Assembly (NCBI GenBank): GCA_017645275.1
Contig: JAGCPH010000011.1
Location: forward strand, 60,308-124,307
Length of the DNA: 64,000 nucleotides
Source: Bacteroidales bacterium
GTDB lineage: Bacteria; Bacteroidota; Bacteroidia; Bacteroidales; F082
Reading direction: 5' to 3'
A program made the translations under genes and the position numbers. Every line of letters begins with the position of its first letter. The first letter of the stretch is position 1. The notes below the pieces were generated by a model, which had not been told where the DNA came from, made no database searches, and worked only from the letters and a program-made list of their open reading frames with translations. Below are positions 47,117 to 56,581 of the stretch, piece after piece.

Positions 47117-49360
47117 ATGGTTGTGCGTTTGAATGTTAATAAAATTGCCATGATGACAATTCTCATCATGACATTATTCATATCAAATGTTCAGGCGAAA
47201 ATACTTGAAGACAGTCTGTCGCGCCGTCCAAAGGTGGGCGTGGTGCTCTGCGGCGGCGGCGCCAAAGGTTTCGCACAGATAAGAATCCTGAAAGCTATGG
47301 ATGAGGCAGGTGTCCCAATCGACTATATCGCAGGCACCTCCATCGGCTCCATTATCGGTGCGCTTTATGCCATCGGCTACGACCCCGACACGATCGAGAA
47401 ACTCGTGCGCGAACAAGACTGGAACCGTATTCTTTATGATGTTTTTCCGGAAAATGTGGAGCCTGTCGAGAAAAAGATATACGACCGGCGTTATCTTGCC
47501 ACCTTCCCTATATCAAACGGTAAGATGAAGATAAAGTCGTCGTTTGTGGAAGGTGTGTACGTTAACCTTTTGCTGTCACGACTGATGCTCCCGGCACACA
47601 AAATCCACGATTATCACGACCTGCCTGTGCCGTTTTTCTGTATCGGTACTGATGTGGAACATGCTACCCAATATGAGATGAACTCTGGCGACCTTCCACG
47701 CTCAGTTCGCGCCAGTATGTCTATACCATTCCTCTTCCAGCCTGTAAGAATCGATGACAGACTGCTCGTTGACGGAGGAATGGTCAACAATTTCCCGGTG
47801 AGGAATATGGAGGAACACGGTGCCGACATCATCATCGGCATCGACCTTGAAGATGCTACGATACCTGCTGAGCAGATTGATAACTCTTTAGGACTGCTCT
47901 CCAGCTTGATGAACCTGTCATCACTCGAAGAGAGCCTCTACGCCAGAAGTCATTGCGATATCTATATCAGACCTAACCTTCATGGCCGTAACATGCTGTC
48001 GTTCAATGATTTCGATTCCATTATCCAATATGGACAGGATGCAGCCGACGAGTTCTTCCCAAAGTTCAAGCGTCTGGCCGATTCGCTTCAGCAACTGGGG
48101 CATTTTGAGATAGAAAGACCTCATACCCAGCCTATCAACGAGTTGACAATTGTGGATGTGGATGTCAAAGGAATCCCTGATAAACACAAGCATTTCATTG
48201 AGAATATCTATGGTAACAAATTGCCTGCTACGGTATCTTTGGACGTGGTCGAAGAGAATCTGGTGAAGTTGAAAACATCGGGCTATTATGAAAATATCTG
48301 GTATAATGTGTCGGAAGGTCCAGGAGGCTATGTGCTTACGGTGAATTGTACCGAAGTAGCCAACACAACACTATCTGTGGCGATACATTACGACAACAAC
48401 TACGGCATCGGTGCGTTGGTCAATATCACAGCAAAAAATTTCCTTAAAAGCATAGACCGCGCCACTCTCAGTTTGGACGTCAACATAGCGGAAAGCCCAT
48501 ATATTAAAGCACGTTTCAACAAACAGATGGGCAAAGTGTTCCGTTATGGAATTGATTTGAGCGTGTATTCTTTCGATATAGACCAGTATGACGACAAGAC
48601 ACTCACCAATTCGTACAGTATTCAGGACAATAATCTTGATATTTATATGCAGTTGGTGCCAAATAACAAACAAGAGATTCGTATTGGGGCAGCAGCCGAT
48701 TATGTTCACATGAAAGACTTTATCGGCACCAACCAGCTTAATAGCGACTATCATTTCTATTCATATGTGTATCTTAGATATATATATATCAATGAAGACT
48801 CGCCAAGCTTTGCACGCCGAGGCTGGCGTCTCAACATCAATGGAAAATGGCTCTTCTTTGAAGGCCTTAACAACGGCGGAGACCTTGTATCGAACGGCTG
48901 GCAACAGTCGGTGGTACTTCACGGAAATGTAATAAAATCATTCTCTTTGAGCAGAAAATCGTCGTTGAAGATGGGCTTGGAAGCCGGCTATAAAGTGGGA
49001 ACCAACGAAATACCGCTGTTTTACAAGTTTATGGTCGGCGGACAGTCGAAGATGAACTATTTCGACAATATCATAGCGTTTACAGGACTTGAGTTTACTG
49101 AAAAAGTGGTCGACTATGTGGCTATGGGTAAGATGGCATACCAATGGAATTTTTATAAAAGACTATATCTCATAGCCAATATTGATGCCGGTTATATCAA
49201 CAGCGCCTATGATATGTGGTTCGACGACAACAGCTTCGTGGCAGGCGCAGGCATGACATTCGGCGTCGACACCTTGATCGGTCCTATCGAGGTGAGCTTC
49301 ATGGGTTCCAACATCAACTCGAAACCTGTCGGATTTATCAACGTCGGTTTCTGGTACTAA
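47117..49360 (+). CDS. Patatin-like phospholipase fused to POTRA and outer-membrane barrel (paralogue)
   Basis: 747 aa, a tandem paralogue of the previous gene with the same layout. The signal segment is about 1-27 (an alternative ATG lies at 47150). The oxyanion loop is CGGGAKG, the nucleophile is Ser75 in GTSIGS and the acid is Asp219 in DGGMVNNFPV. The POTRA-like segment begins near LTIVDVDVKGIPDK, and the barrel ends FINVGFWY. Both active sites are intact, so neither copy looks degenerate. The two probably share one transcript. Confidence 0.9.
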   Translation: MVVRLNVNKIAMMTILIMTLFISNVQAKILEDSLSRRPKVGVVLCGGGAKGFAQIRILKAMDEAGVPIDYIAGTSIGSIIGALYAIGYDPDTIEKLVREQDWNRILYDVFPENVEPVEKKIYDRRYLATFPISNGKMKIKSSFVEGVYVNLLLSRLMLPAHKIHDYHDLPVPFFCIGTDVEHATQYEMNSGDLPRSVRASMSIPFLFQPVRIDDRLLVDGGMVNNFPVRNMEEHGADIIIGIDLEDATIPAEQIDNSLGLLSSLMNLSSLEESLYARSHCDIYIRPNLHGRNMLSFNDFDSIIQYGQDAADEFFPKFKRLADSLQQLGHFEIERPHTQPINELTIVDVDVKGIPDKHKHFIENIYGNKLPATVSLDVVEENLVKLKTSGYYENIWYNVSEGPGGYVLTVNCTEVANTTLSVAIHYDNNYGIGALVNITAKNFLKSIDRATLSLDVNIAESPYIKARFNKQMGKVFRYGIDLSVYSFDIDQYDDKTLTNSYSIQDNNLDIYMQLVPNNKQEIRIGAAADYVHMKDFIGTNQLNSDYHFYSYVYLRYIYINEDSPSFARRGWRLNINGKWLFFEGLNNGGDLVSNGWQQSVVLHGNVIKSFSLSRKSSLKMGLEAGYKVGTNEIPLFYKFMVGGQSKMNYFDNIIAFTGLEFTEKVVDYVAMGKMAYQWNFYKRLYLIANIDAGYINSAYDMWFDDNSFVAGAGMTFGVDTLIGPIEVSFMGSNINSKPVGFINVGFWY

Positions 49361-49389
49361 AATTTGATTGAAATTTTAAAATTAAAGAT

Positions 49390-50097
49390 ATGAAATACAA
49401 AAGAGTATTACTTAAACTTAGTGGTGAGGCTTTGATGGGTGAGCAACAGTATGGCATTGACCCACAACGTCTTAATGATTATGCAGAAGAGATAGCGGCA
49501 GCACATAAAGCTGGTGCGCAGATAGCCATCGTCATCGGAGGAGGCAACATCTTCCGCGGCTTGCAGGGCGCTTCGAAGGGCATGGACCGCATTCAAGGCG
49601 ACTACATGGGAATGCTCGCCACCGTCATCAACAGCATGGCTATTCAGTCGGCATTGCAGTCTAAAGGTGTTAGAACCGTCTTGTTGTCGGGACTTTACAT
49701 CGACCGTATCGCTGAATCGATGAGCTCGTCCAAAGCTATCCGTATCCTTGAAGATGACGCAGTGGTGGTCATCGGAGGTGGTACAGGCTGTCCGTTCTTC
49801 ACAACAGACACTGCCTCGGCATTACGTGCAATAGAAATCAAAGCCGACATCATCCTCAAAGGCACACGCGTCGATGGCATCTACACTGCTGACCCCGAGA
49901 AAGACCCTACCGCGACGAAGTTCGAGACAATCACCTACGACGAGGCATACAACCGTAACCTCAAGATCATGGACCTCACAGCATTCACCATGTGCAAGGA
50001 AAACAACATGCCGATGCTCGTGTTCGACATGAACAAGAAAGGCAACCTCACAAAGGTTCTCAACGGTGAAAATATCGGCACACTTGTGACAAAATGA
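49390..50097 (+). CDS. pyrH: UMP kinase
   Basis: Phosphorylates UMP to UDP. 235 aa of the bacterial hexameric amino-acid-kinase-fold type: RVLLKLSGEALMGEQ at the start, IVIGGGNIFRG, a GGTGCPFFTTDTAS loop and GTRVDGIYTADPEKDP. It is normally followed by frr; here a membrane glycosyltransferase gene lies between, its ATG overlapping the pyrH stop (ATGA). Confidence 0.97.
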   Translation: MKYKRVLLKLSGEALMGEQQYGIDPQRLNDYAEEIAAAHKAGAQIAIVIGGGNIFRGLQGASKGMDRIQGDYMGMLATVINSMAIQSALQSKGVRTVLLSGLYIDRIAESMSSSKAIRILEDDAVVVIGGGTGCPFFTTDTASALRAIEIKADIILKGTRVDGIYTADPEKDPTATKFETITYDEAYNRNLKIMDLTAFTMCKENNMPMLVFDMNKKGNLTKVLNGENIGTLVTK

Positions 50098-51959
50098 TCT
50101 TTAAAAACACAAAGGATTTATCACGATACGACAAGGTTATCTTATTGATAATCATTGTCGTATCGGCTGTTTTACGCCTCTGGCAGCTGCACAACGTCCC
50201 ATTCATGCACGACGAGTTCAGCGCATTGAGTCGCACTTGCTACGACAACTTCCACGACCTCATCCGTGAAGGTGTTATGCTCAACGACTCTCACCCTGCA
50301 GGAACTCAGGTGCTGGTATATCTTCTCGTACAACTCTTCGGCTGGAGCGAGTTTTGGCTCAAATTACCTTTCGCCTTGATGGGCATTGCCTCGGTGTATC
50401 TGGTCTTTGTGATTGCAAATCAATGGTTTAACAAGAATGTGGGACTGCTGTCCGCGGCATTTGTCAGCGTGAGCGAGCTGTTTCTTTTCTACAGCCAACT
50501 GGCACGTCCATACTCACCAGGACTCTTTTTTACGTTGTTGCTCGTCTATTTCTGGAACTGGATACTCTTCGATAAACGCGACATCACCATCTGGATCTGC
50601 ATCGGATTCGCAATATCGGCGTTTCTCGCTGCTGAGATGCACATGTTCTCGCTCGCACAAGCAGGTCTCATCGCCCTGACTGGCCTGTTTTTCCTTGGGA
50701 ATGTCGATAAAAAACGCAAAAAAGCATATCTCTGGAGCTGCGTGGGTGCCTTGGCGCTTTACCTGCCGACTTTCCCCGTTTTCTATTACCAGCTGTTCGT
50801 TTACGGAAGCATCGGCGGATGGCTCGGCAAACCTGCTCCATCGTTTCTAACCGACTTTCTGCAATATTCGGCAAACTACAATAACCTGTTCATGTTCAGT
50901 ATGTTAATAGTGATTTTGCTTCCGTTGATTGTAGGAAACAGAAAAGCCGACAAAAAAATTGCCATCAGAATTTGCTGTCTGCTGTGGTTTGTGGTGCCTC
51001 TGGCTGTCGCATGGGCCTATTCGCTGTTAAAAGAACCCATTTTGCAGTTCAGCACACTCATTTTCAGTTACCCATTCCTGATAATTCTGGCATTTTCATT
51101 TTATGACGGACAAGTTTCAAAAAGAATCATGACGATAGTCCTTAGTGTCGTGGTTTTTCTTGGAATCACGTCCTTAATCGTTGACCGTCAATACTTTTAC
51201 CAGATGTATCATCAGGGATACGGCCAAGTGGCTGTCGAGATGAAAAAGGCTCAAGAACGTTATGGCGACAGCATTGGCTGCGTTTCATACTCATGCAAAA
51301 ACTTCGTGGCAGAGCATTATCAAAACAAATTTGGGGTAAACGATGTGAAATGCTTTAATGAAAACGATGAAATCAGTGATTATCAACAGTTTATAATGAA
51401 TTGTGATAAAGATTATATTGCAGCTGGTTTCACCGACCATGCCGATATGCCATGGGAGCTTTCGGCAGTGGCTGAATATCCGTTCTTGGAACAGGAAAAC
51501 GCATGGTTTACAGCACGTTATCTGGTCTTGTCGAAAAATGACAACGGTCATCCGCTTTTGCATACTCTTAAAGAAAACGTCAATGTTAAAGAAGGTGAGG
51601 AATGGGTGTCGAAAGTCACTCTTTCTGATTTTGAACCTTGCGAACGCATAGGCTTTATCGCTGATATTCAAACACTTGACACCATTGAACATATCGCTCT
51701 TATAGCAAAAATCATAGATAAAAACACAAAAGAACAGTTGTGCTGGTTTGGTTATGAGGACAAAACACATGTGCTGATGCCTGGTGAACGGGCGTTTTTG
51801 ACAAACGGATTCTTCATTCCTAAAGACATCGTCGAAAATTATGAGATAAGTGTTTTTATCTGGAATATCAGCAAAAAACCGTTTATTGTCAATAAGTTAT
51901 CATATTATCAGATAAAAAAGAATCCATATTTTTATGGATTGTATGAACCATTAGAATAA
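50094..51959 (+). CDS. GT-C-fold membrane glycosyltransferase (ArnT/PMT-like)
   Basis: 621-aa integral membrane protein with about ten helices in the first 370 residues and a soluble C-terminal domain of some 230 residues. The first helix is followed by an external acidic motif MHDEFSALSR (about 38-47), the catalytic Asp-Glu pair of GT-C enzymes of the GT39/GT83 type, and by DSHPAGTQVLVYLLVQLFG. Such enzymes use polyprenyl-phosphate sugars to modify lipids or proteins on the outer face of the inner membrane; donor and acceptor are unknown. It sits between pyrH (4-nt overlap) and frr, which has its own promoter. Confidence 0.82.
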   Translation: MIFKNTKDLSRYDKVILLIIIVVSAVLRLWQLHNVPFMHDEFSALSRTCYDNFHDLIREGVMLNDSHPAGTQVLVYLLVQLFGWSEFWLKLPFALMGIASVYLVFVIANQWFNKNVGLLSAAFVSVSELFLFYSQLARPYSPGLFFTLLLVYFWNWILFDKRDITIWICIGFAISAFLAAEMHMFSLAQAGLIALTGLFFLGNVDKKRKKAYLWSCVGALALYLPTFPVFYYQLFVYGSIGGWLGKPAPSFLTDFLQYSANYNNLFMFSMLIVILLPLIVGNRKADKKIAIRICCLLWFVVPLAVAWAYSLLKEPILQFSTLIFSYPFLIILAFSFYDGQVSKRIMTIVLSVVVFLGITSLIVDRQYFYQMYHQGYGQVAVEMKKAQERYGDSIGCVSYSCKNFVAEHYQNKFGVNDVKCFNENDEISDYQQFIMNCDKDYIAAGFTDHADMPWELSAVAEYPFLEQENAWFTARYLVLSKNDNGHPLLHTLKENVNVKEGEEWVSKVTLSDFEPCERIGFIADIQTLDTIEHIALIAKIIDKNTKEQLCWFGYEDKTHVLMPGERAFLTNGFFIPKDIVENYEISVFIWNISKKPFIVNKLSYYQIKKNPYFYGLYEPLE

Positions 51960-51965
51960 AATTAG

Positions 51966-51973
51966 TATCTTTG
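51966..51973 (+). promoter_or_regulatory. -7 box of frr
   Basis: TATCTTTG, 20 nt before the frr ATG and only 6 nt after the stop of the glycosyltransferase gene. Confidence 0.6.
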
Positions 51974-51993
51974 TAGCGAAAATTTTAAGATAT

Positions 51994-52557
51994 ATGACAG
52001 AAGAATCTCAATTTATTTTGGATGAAACGACTGAATCGATGGAAGGTGCCATCAAGCATCTCGAGTCGGAGTTTCAGAAAATCAGAGCAGGTAAAGCCAG
52101 CCCAATGATGCTTCAGGGCGTGAAAGTTGAATATTACGGAACGCTTGTTCCAATCGAGCAGACCTCTAACATCGGCACCCCTGACGCACGTCAGATCATT
52201 GTGATGCCGTTCGACAAGAGCTCAATCGGTGCCATCGACAAGGCTATCCAGGCTGCTAACCTCGGCTTCAACCCGAAAAACGAAGGCGATTTTCTGAGAA
52301 TTTTGGTTCCGCCGTTGACTGAGGAGCGTCGTAAAGACCTCGCCAAACGTGCCAAGACAGCCGCCGAAGAAGCTAAAGTGGGTATCCGTAACATCCGCCG
52401 TAACTCCAATGACGATGCCAAGAAGCTTGAAAAAGAAGGAGTGTCGGAAGACGAAGTGAAACAGCTCCAGGAAGAAATCCAGAAGCTGACAGATAAATTC
52501 GTGAAGAAGATTGACGATCTTTACGATCTCAAGCAGAAAGACATCCTGACAGTCTAG
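51994..52557 (+). CDS. frr: Ribosome recycling factor
   Basis: Splits post-termination ribosomes together with EF-G. 187 aa of normal length: long helices (MEGAIKHLESEFQKIRAGKA), the PLTEERRKDLAKRAK segment and RNIRRNSNDDAKK, all diagnostic. Its stop TAG overlaps the stop of ddl on the other strand within a single CTAG. Confidence 0.97.
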   Translation: MTEESQFILDETTESMEGAIKHLESEFQKIRAGKASPMMLQGVKVEYYGTLVPIEQTSNIGTPDARQIIVMPFDKSSIGAIDKAIQAANLGFNPKNEGDFLRILVPPLTEERRKDLAKRAKTAAEEAKVGIRNIRRNSNDDAKKLEKEGVSEDEVKQLQEEIQKLTDKFVKKIDDLYDLKQKDILTV

Positions 52558-53528
52558 TCAAGAATATTCTCTAATGCCAAACCAAACAGCTTGTCGAGCG
52601 TTATGCCCATGCAGGCTGCTTGTTTTGGCATTATTGATGCCTCCGACATGCCTGGCACTATATTTACCTCGATGAAAACCAGCTGTTTAGGTGTCATGAT
52701 ATAGTCAAAACGTGCGAAGCCCTTGCACTCGAACTTGTCGTAAAGCATCGCCGACGTGGCCTTGACCTCGATTTCTGAAACCTCATCCAAGTCAGCGGGC
52801 GTGATTTCGTCCGATTTTCCTGCCGTATATTTTGCTTCGTAGTCGAAGAAGTCGTTTTTGCTGACAATCTCAGTGACAGGGAATACCATCGTTTTGCCTT
52901 TGACCTGCATCACGGTGCACGCAAGCTCGCGTCCTTTCACGAATTTCTCGCACATCACCTGGTCGCCGGCCTTGAAAGCGTATTCAACAGCCTTGTCGAA
53001 GTCTTCCTCCACGTTGACCTTGCTCACACCCACCGACGAGCCGTTGCGTGTAGGCTTGACAAACAAAGGCAGCCCCAGCTCTTTGATAATCTTCTTGCCG
53101 TCGTAGCTTTCTCCTTTGTTAATAATAAGAGAAGGGGAGACGTTGGCGCCAGCCGCCGCAGCTATCTTTTTGCAAAAATCCTTGTGGAACGTCAACGCCG
53201 AAGTGGTGAACCCCGACGAAGTGTATGGAATGCCGAGCATCTCGAAGTATCCGAGAAGCTGTCCGTCTTCGCCTGGCACACCGTGAATGGCGTTAAAAAT
53301 AGCGTCGAAAACCACCTTTTTGCCCCCGACTTTTATAGAGAAATCGTTCTTGTCGACATCGGTTTCCTTGCCGTCATCGGCGAGATGATACCACCTGTCT
53401 TTCAAAACCACGATGATATAAGCCTCATAACTGCTGGGATCGAGGTGTTTTTTCACTACTTTCGCGCTACTGATGGAGATTTCATACTCTCCTGAATACC
53501 CTCCACAAACTATTGCTATTTTTTTCAT
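52554..53528 (-). CDS. ddl: D-alanine--D-alanine ligase
   Basis: ATP-grasp enzyme that makes the D-Ala-D-Ala end of peptidoglycan stem peptides. 324 aa: IAIVCGGYSGEYEISISSAK at the start, the serine loop NGSSVGVSKV, and the metal-binding FIEVNIVPGMSEASIMPKQA. It is divergent from the PASTA-protein gene and convergent with frr. The arrangement ddl/PASTA/T9SS protein/rluD is typical of the phylum. Confidence 0.96.
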   Translation of the reverse strand: MKKIAIVCGGYSGEYEISISSAKVVKKHLDPSSYEAYIIVVLKDRWYHLADDGKETDVDKNDFSIKVGGKKVVFDAIFNAIHGVPGEDGQLLGYFEMLGIPYTSSGFTTSALTFHKDFCKKIAAAAGANVSPSLIINKGESYDGKKIIKELGLPLFVKPTRNGSSVGVSKVNVEEDFDKAVEYAFKAGDQVMCEKFVKGRELACTVMQVKGKTMVFPVTEIVSKNDFFDYEAKYTAGKSDEITPADLDEVSEIEVKATSAMLYDKFECKGFARFDYIMTPKQLVFIEVNIVPGMSEASIMPKQAACMGITLDKLFGLALENILD

Positions 53529-53560
53529 GTCAAAATAAACTTAAATTCAATTATTTTCGT

Positions 53561-53568
53561 TATCTTTG
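53561..53568 (+). promoter_or_regulatory. -7 box of the PASTA-protein operon
   Basis: TATCTTTG, 52 nt before the ATG at 53621, downstream of the divergent ddl start. Confidence 0.55.
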
Positions 53569-53620
53569 CGAGTTCAAAATTACAAAAAACGATAATATCT
53601 GTAACGAAAAAAATAAAAAA

Positions 53621-54658
53621 ATGAAAGCTTTTCGCTTTTTAAAAGATAAATGGTTCTATATCAGCTTGGCAATCATGCTGTTACTGACTGTGGGAGTGCT
53701 TTGGGTCACCTTCAAAAGGCTCGACAAATTCACCCGTCACGGCCAGGAATTCCTCGTTCCGGATATGGTTGGAATGAATTATGACACCGCCATCGCGCAT
53801 TATCAAGATATTTTGACCTTTGTGCTCCTTGACAGTGTTTATGTCAAAGATTTTCCGGAAGGCGCTGTATATCAACAGAATCCTGCTGCCGGCTCAAAAG
53901 TGAAACAAGGCCGGAACATCTATATTCTGCGCACAACCATCGCACCAGAGGTAGTGACAATGCCAAACCTTCGCAACCTCTCGCTTCGTCAAGCTATGGT
54001 AAGTCTCAATGCTGTCGGTCTCAAGGTCGACAAGCTCGAATTCGTCGATTATTTCGCACGTAATGCGGTGGTTGAGCAGAAACTCAAAGGCGAGATCATT
54101 GAGCCTAAGACGGATGTGGTTAAAGGCTCTGCAATAACCCTAGTGGTGGGTCTGGGACGTGGCGACAAAAACACCAACCTGCCTGATTTAGTAGGAGTTA
54201 ACGTCGTGGAAGCGAAAAGTCGTATCAACAACGCCTCGCTCAATATCGGAACAGAGGTGTTTGTCGACACTGACGACGACGAGTTCCTCTTTGTGAGTAA
54301 GATGGATCCAGACTACGTCACCGACAAAATGGTGCCGCTCGGTTCACTCGTCAATGTGTGGTACAGATCGTCGAAAAACTTCGACTTTGCATGGTACAAC
54401 TATGAGAAATTCCGCCGCGACTCCATCGCCGAGTATATGCGTGTCAGGAAATTCAAGCAAGACACCATTAACTACGTCATCGACAGCTTCAACTATATAC
54501 TTCAACACAGAAGTTTCTCCTACGACTCGCTTTTACGCATCGAAGACATGCAGATGGTGTTTCCAAGAGCCGATAGAATTGATGTTTTGGAGCTCGATAG
54601 CCTCGAATATTTTGATTATGATTACGAAATTGATACAACATATTTCTATGATGAATAA
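53621..54658 (+). CDS. Membrane-anchored PASTA-domain protein
   Basis: 345 aa from the ATG at 53621; an earlier in-frame start at 53513 lies upstream of the promoter. A short cytosolic tail and one membrane helix (about 12-30, ISLAIMLLLTVGVLWVTF) are followed by three PASTA repeats (FLVPDMVGMNYDTAIAHY, VTMPNLRNLSLRQAMVSL, NLPDLVGVNVVEAKSRIN) and an acidic, Tyr-rich tail. PASTA domains bind peptidoglycan or muropeptides; here there is no kinase or transpeptidase domain. The end overlaps the next gene by 8 nt. A cell-wall sensing or scaffold role is inferred. Confidence 0.88.
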   Translation: MKAFRFLKDKWFYISLAIMLLLTVGVLWVTFKRLDKFTRHGQEFLVPDMVGMNYDTAIAHYQDILTFVLLDSVYVKDFPEGAVYQQNPAAGSKVKQGRNIYILRTTIAPEVVTMPNLRNLSLRQAMVSLNAVGLKVDKLEFVDYFARNAVVEQKLKGEIIEPKTDVVKGSAITLVVGLGRGDKNTNLPDLVGVNVVEAKSRINNASLNIGTEVFVDTDDDEFLFVSKMDPDYVTDKMVPLGSLVNVWYRSSKNFDFAWYNYEKFRRDSIAEYMRVRKFKQDTINYVIDSFNYILQHRSFSYDSLLRIEDMQMVFPRADRIDVLELDSLEYFDYDYEIDTTYFYDE

Positions 54659-56573
54659 AAAGATATTGATAATACTGCTTGCTTTAGCTGGTGTCTTGAA
54701 CGGCAACGCCCAAGAGTACTTGACATCGTTTGTCGAAAGCGGAACTGTTGAAAATCAGCGGAATAGGAGTGAAGTGTATGCTACTCTGCCGTTTTTCGAC
54801 GACTTTTCAACTTCTTACAAATATACCGACGACACGAAATGGCTGTACAACAACGTGTATATCAGCGCCAACTTTCCTATGATGCCGGTCAATTATAACG
54901 CCGCCACATTCGACGTGGCAGACCATTATGGCAAGATTTACTCACGCGGCAGCAGCAATCCGTTTATTGCTGACACCCTGAAATCAGTGAAGATACGTTT
55001 GGATAGTCTTGATAATCAATTGCTGACACCTGCCGACTCGCTGTATTTCAGCTTCTATTACCAGCCAGGCGGCTTTGGCGACAGTCCAGAGCGCGACGAC
55101 TCACTTGTGCTGCAGTTTGGCTATGGCTATGATGTCGAAGTCTATGACTCTGTAAATCAACATTCTTACATCGAACGCCGTACCAATTGGCGTCAGATGT
55201 GGGCTACACAAGGTGTCGAACTCGACACATTCCTGATGACATGTGACGAAAACCAGTATTTCAAGAAAGTGATGATTCCAATCGTCGACAGCTGCTTCTT
55301 CGTCGAGGATTTTCAAGTGCTTTTCTTTAACTACGGAACACTGCCAACCCAAATGTATCCTAACGATCGCAGTAATATGGATATGTGGAATATCGATTTC
55401 GTATACCTCGATAAAGACCGTAGCATTGACAACGACAGCTATCCGCTCGTGAGCCTTACAGGAACTGTGCCGTCGTTTTTAAAACGTTATCAATCAATGC
55501 CTTACAAGCATTATAAAGAAAATCCTCTAGCTTATATCGATATTGATGGTTACGACATCCATATGACTAATCTCGATATAAACACTCATCAGGTTAAGTA
55601 TTCGTGTGAAGTAGTCGACAATAATTCGCCTTGGAGCTATAGCTATGAACATAATCCGCTGATAATCAATCAGTATCCTAATGTAGGTCCAGTTAATGAG
55701 CATGTCATAATGGGCGATTTCATCTATCCTTACACCGACGATTTCGACACTACTTCCTATACTATCCGTCACTATATCGAGGTTATCGACGAACACAGCG
55801 GCGAGGTGCGTGGCGACTCGATTATCCGTCATCAAGGATTCTATAACTTTTTCGCATATGACGACGGTACTCCTGAGAGAGGCTACGGACTGGTGCCGGC
55901 CGATACTTATTTTGCGGCACAGTTTAGCGTCTCCTGTCTTGATACCTTGAGCGGCGTGCAGATGCTGTTCAACCGCACACATAACGACGCAAACTTAAAC
56001 TTCTTTGACATTGTGGTGTGGCGCGATAACAACGGAAAGCCTGGTGAGATTATCTATCAGCTTGAAAATCAACGACCTATATGGCACGATAGCATCGCAT
56101 ACTGCTTCTCATTTTATAAATTTAAAGAAGTGGTGAAGGTCAATAGTATCTTCTACGTAGGCGTCCATCAGCGTTACAGCAAGACCATAAACATCGGCTT
56201 TGATTCATCGGTCGACAATAATCAGTACAATTTCTATGATGTGGGCGAAGGCTGGAAAAACAGTGCATATCCAGGCTCTCTTATGATTCGTCCAGTGATG
56301 GGAAAACATGGCTACTTTGTAGGCGTCGATGAAAATCAAGAGGTTGCATTTGATATCTACCCGAATCCGGCTCAAAATACCATCCATGTCGAAGGTCTCG
56401 ACACCGATTTGTGCAACGAAATCGTGATTTACGACATGACAGGCCGGGCTGTAAAACGTTGTCTGTATCGCAATGAACTGAATGTCAGTGAGTTGCAAAA
56501 TGGAGTGTATATGATTCGCATAATTAATAAAGATGACTCTTATAGTACATCTAAATTATTGATTTCCAAATAA
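54651..56573 (+). CDS. T9SS-sorted secreted protein
   Basis: 640 aa from the second of two adjacent ATGs (54648 and 54651), overlapping the PASTA gene. Signal peptide about 1-18 (MNKKILIILLALAGVLNG). The large beta-rich body, beginning FFDDFSTSYKYTDDTKWLYN, looks like a jelly-roll secreted domain but matches no enzyme I know. The C-terminus is a type A sorting domain: FDIYPNPAQNTIHVEGLD and LQNGVYMIRII. The protein should be exported by the T9SS and attached to the surface. Its conserved place between PASTA and rluD suggests an envelope role. Confidence 0.82.
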   Translation: MNKKILIILLALAGVLNGNAQEYLTSFVESGTVENQRNRSEVYATLPFFDDFSTSYKYTDDTKWLYNNVYISANFPMMPVNYNAATFDVADHYGKIYSRGSSNPFIADTLKSVKIRLDSLDNQLLTPADSLYFSFYYQPGGFGDSPERDDSLVLQFGYGYDVEVYDSVNQHSYIERRTNWRQMWATQGVELDTFLMTCDENQYFKKVMIPIVDSCFFVEDFQVLFFNYGTLPTQMYPNDRSNMDMWNIDFVYLDKDRSIDNDSYPLVSLTGTVPSFLKRYQSMPYKHYKENPLAYIDIDGYDIHMTNLDINTHQVKYSCEVVDNNSPWSYSYEHNPLIINQYPNVGPVNEHVIMGDFIYPYTDDFDTTSYTIRHYIEVIDEHSGEVRGDSIIRHQGFYNFFAYDDGTPERGYGLVPADTYFAAQFSVSCLDTLSGVQMLFNRTHNDANLNFFDIVVWRDNNGKPGEIIYQLENQRPIWHDSIAYCFSFYKFKEVVKVNSIFYVGVHQRYSKTINIGFDSSVDNNQYNFYDVGEGWKNSAYPGSLMIRPVMGKHGYFVGVDENQEVAFDIYPNPAQNTIHVEGLDTDLCNEIVIYDMTGRAVKRCLYRNELNVSELQNGVYMIRIINKDDSYSTSKLLISK

Positions 56574-56581
56574 ATAACCAC

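Noticed and set aside
54354-54650. N-terminal extension of the T9SS protein after the PASTA gene
   Set aside because: It would overlap the PASTA coding region out of frame by 300 nt; the signal peptide at 54651 marks the true start.
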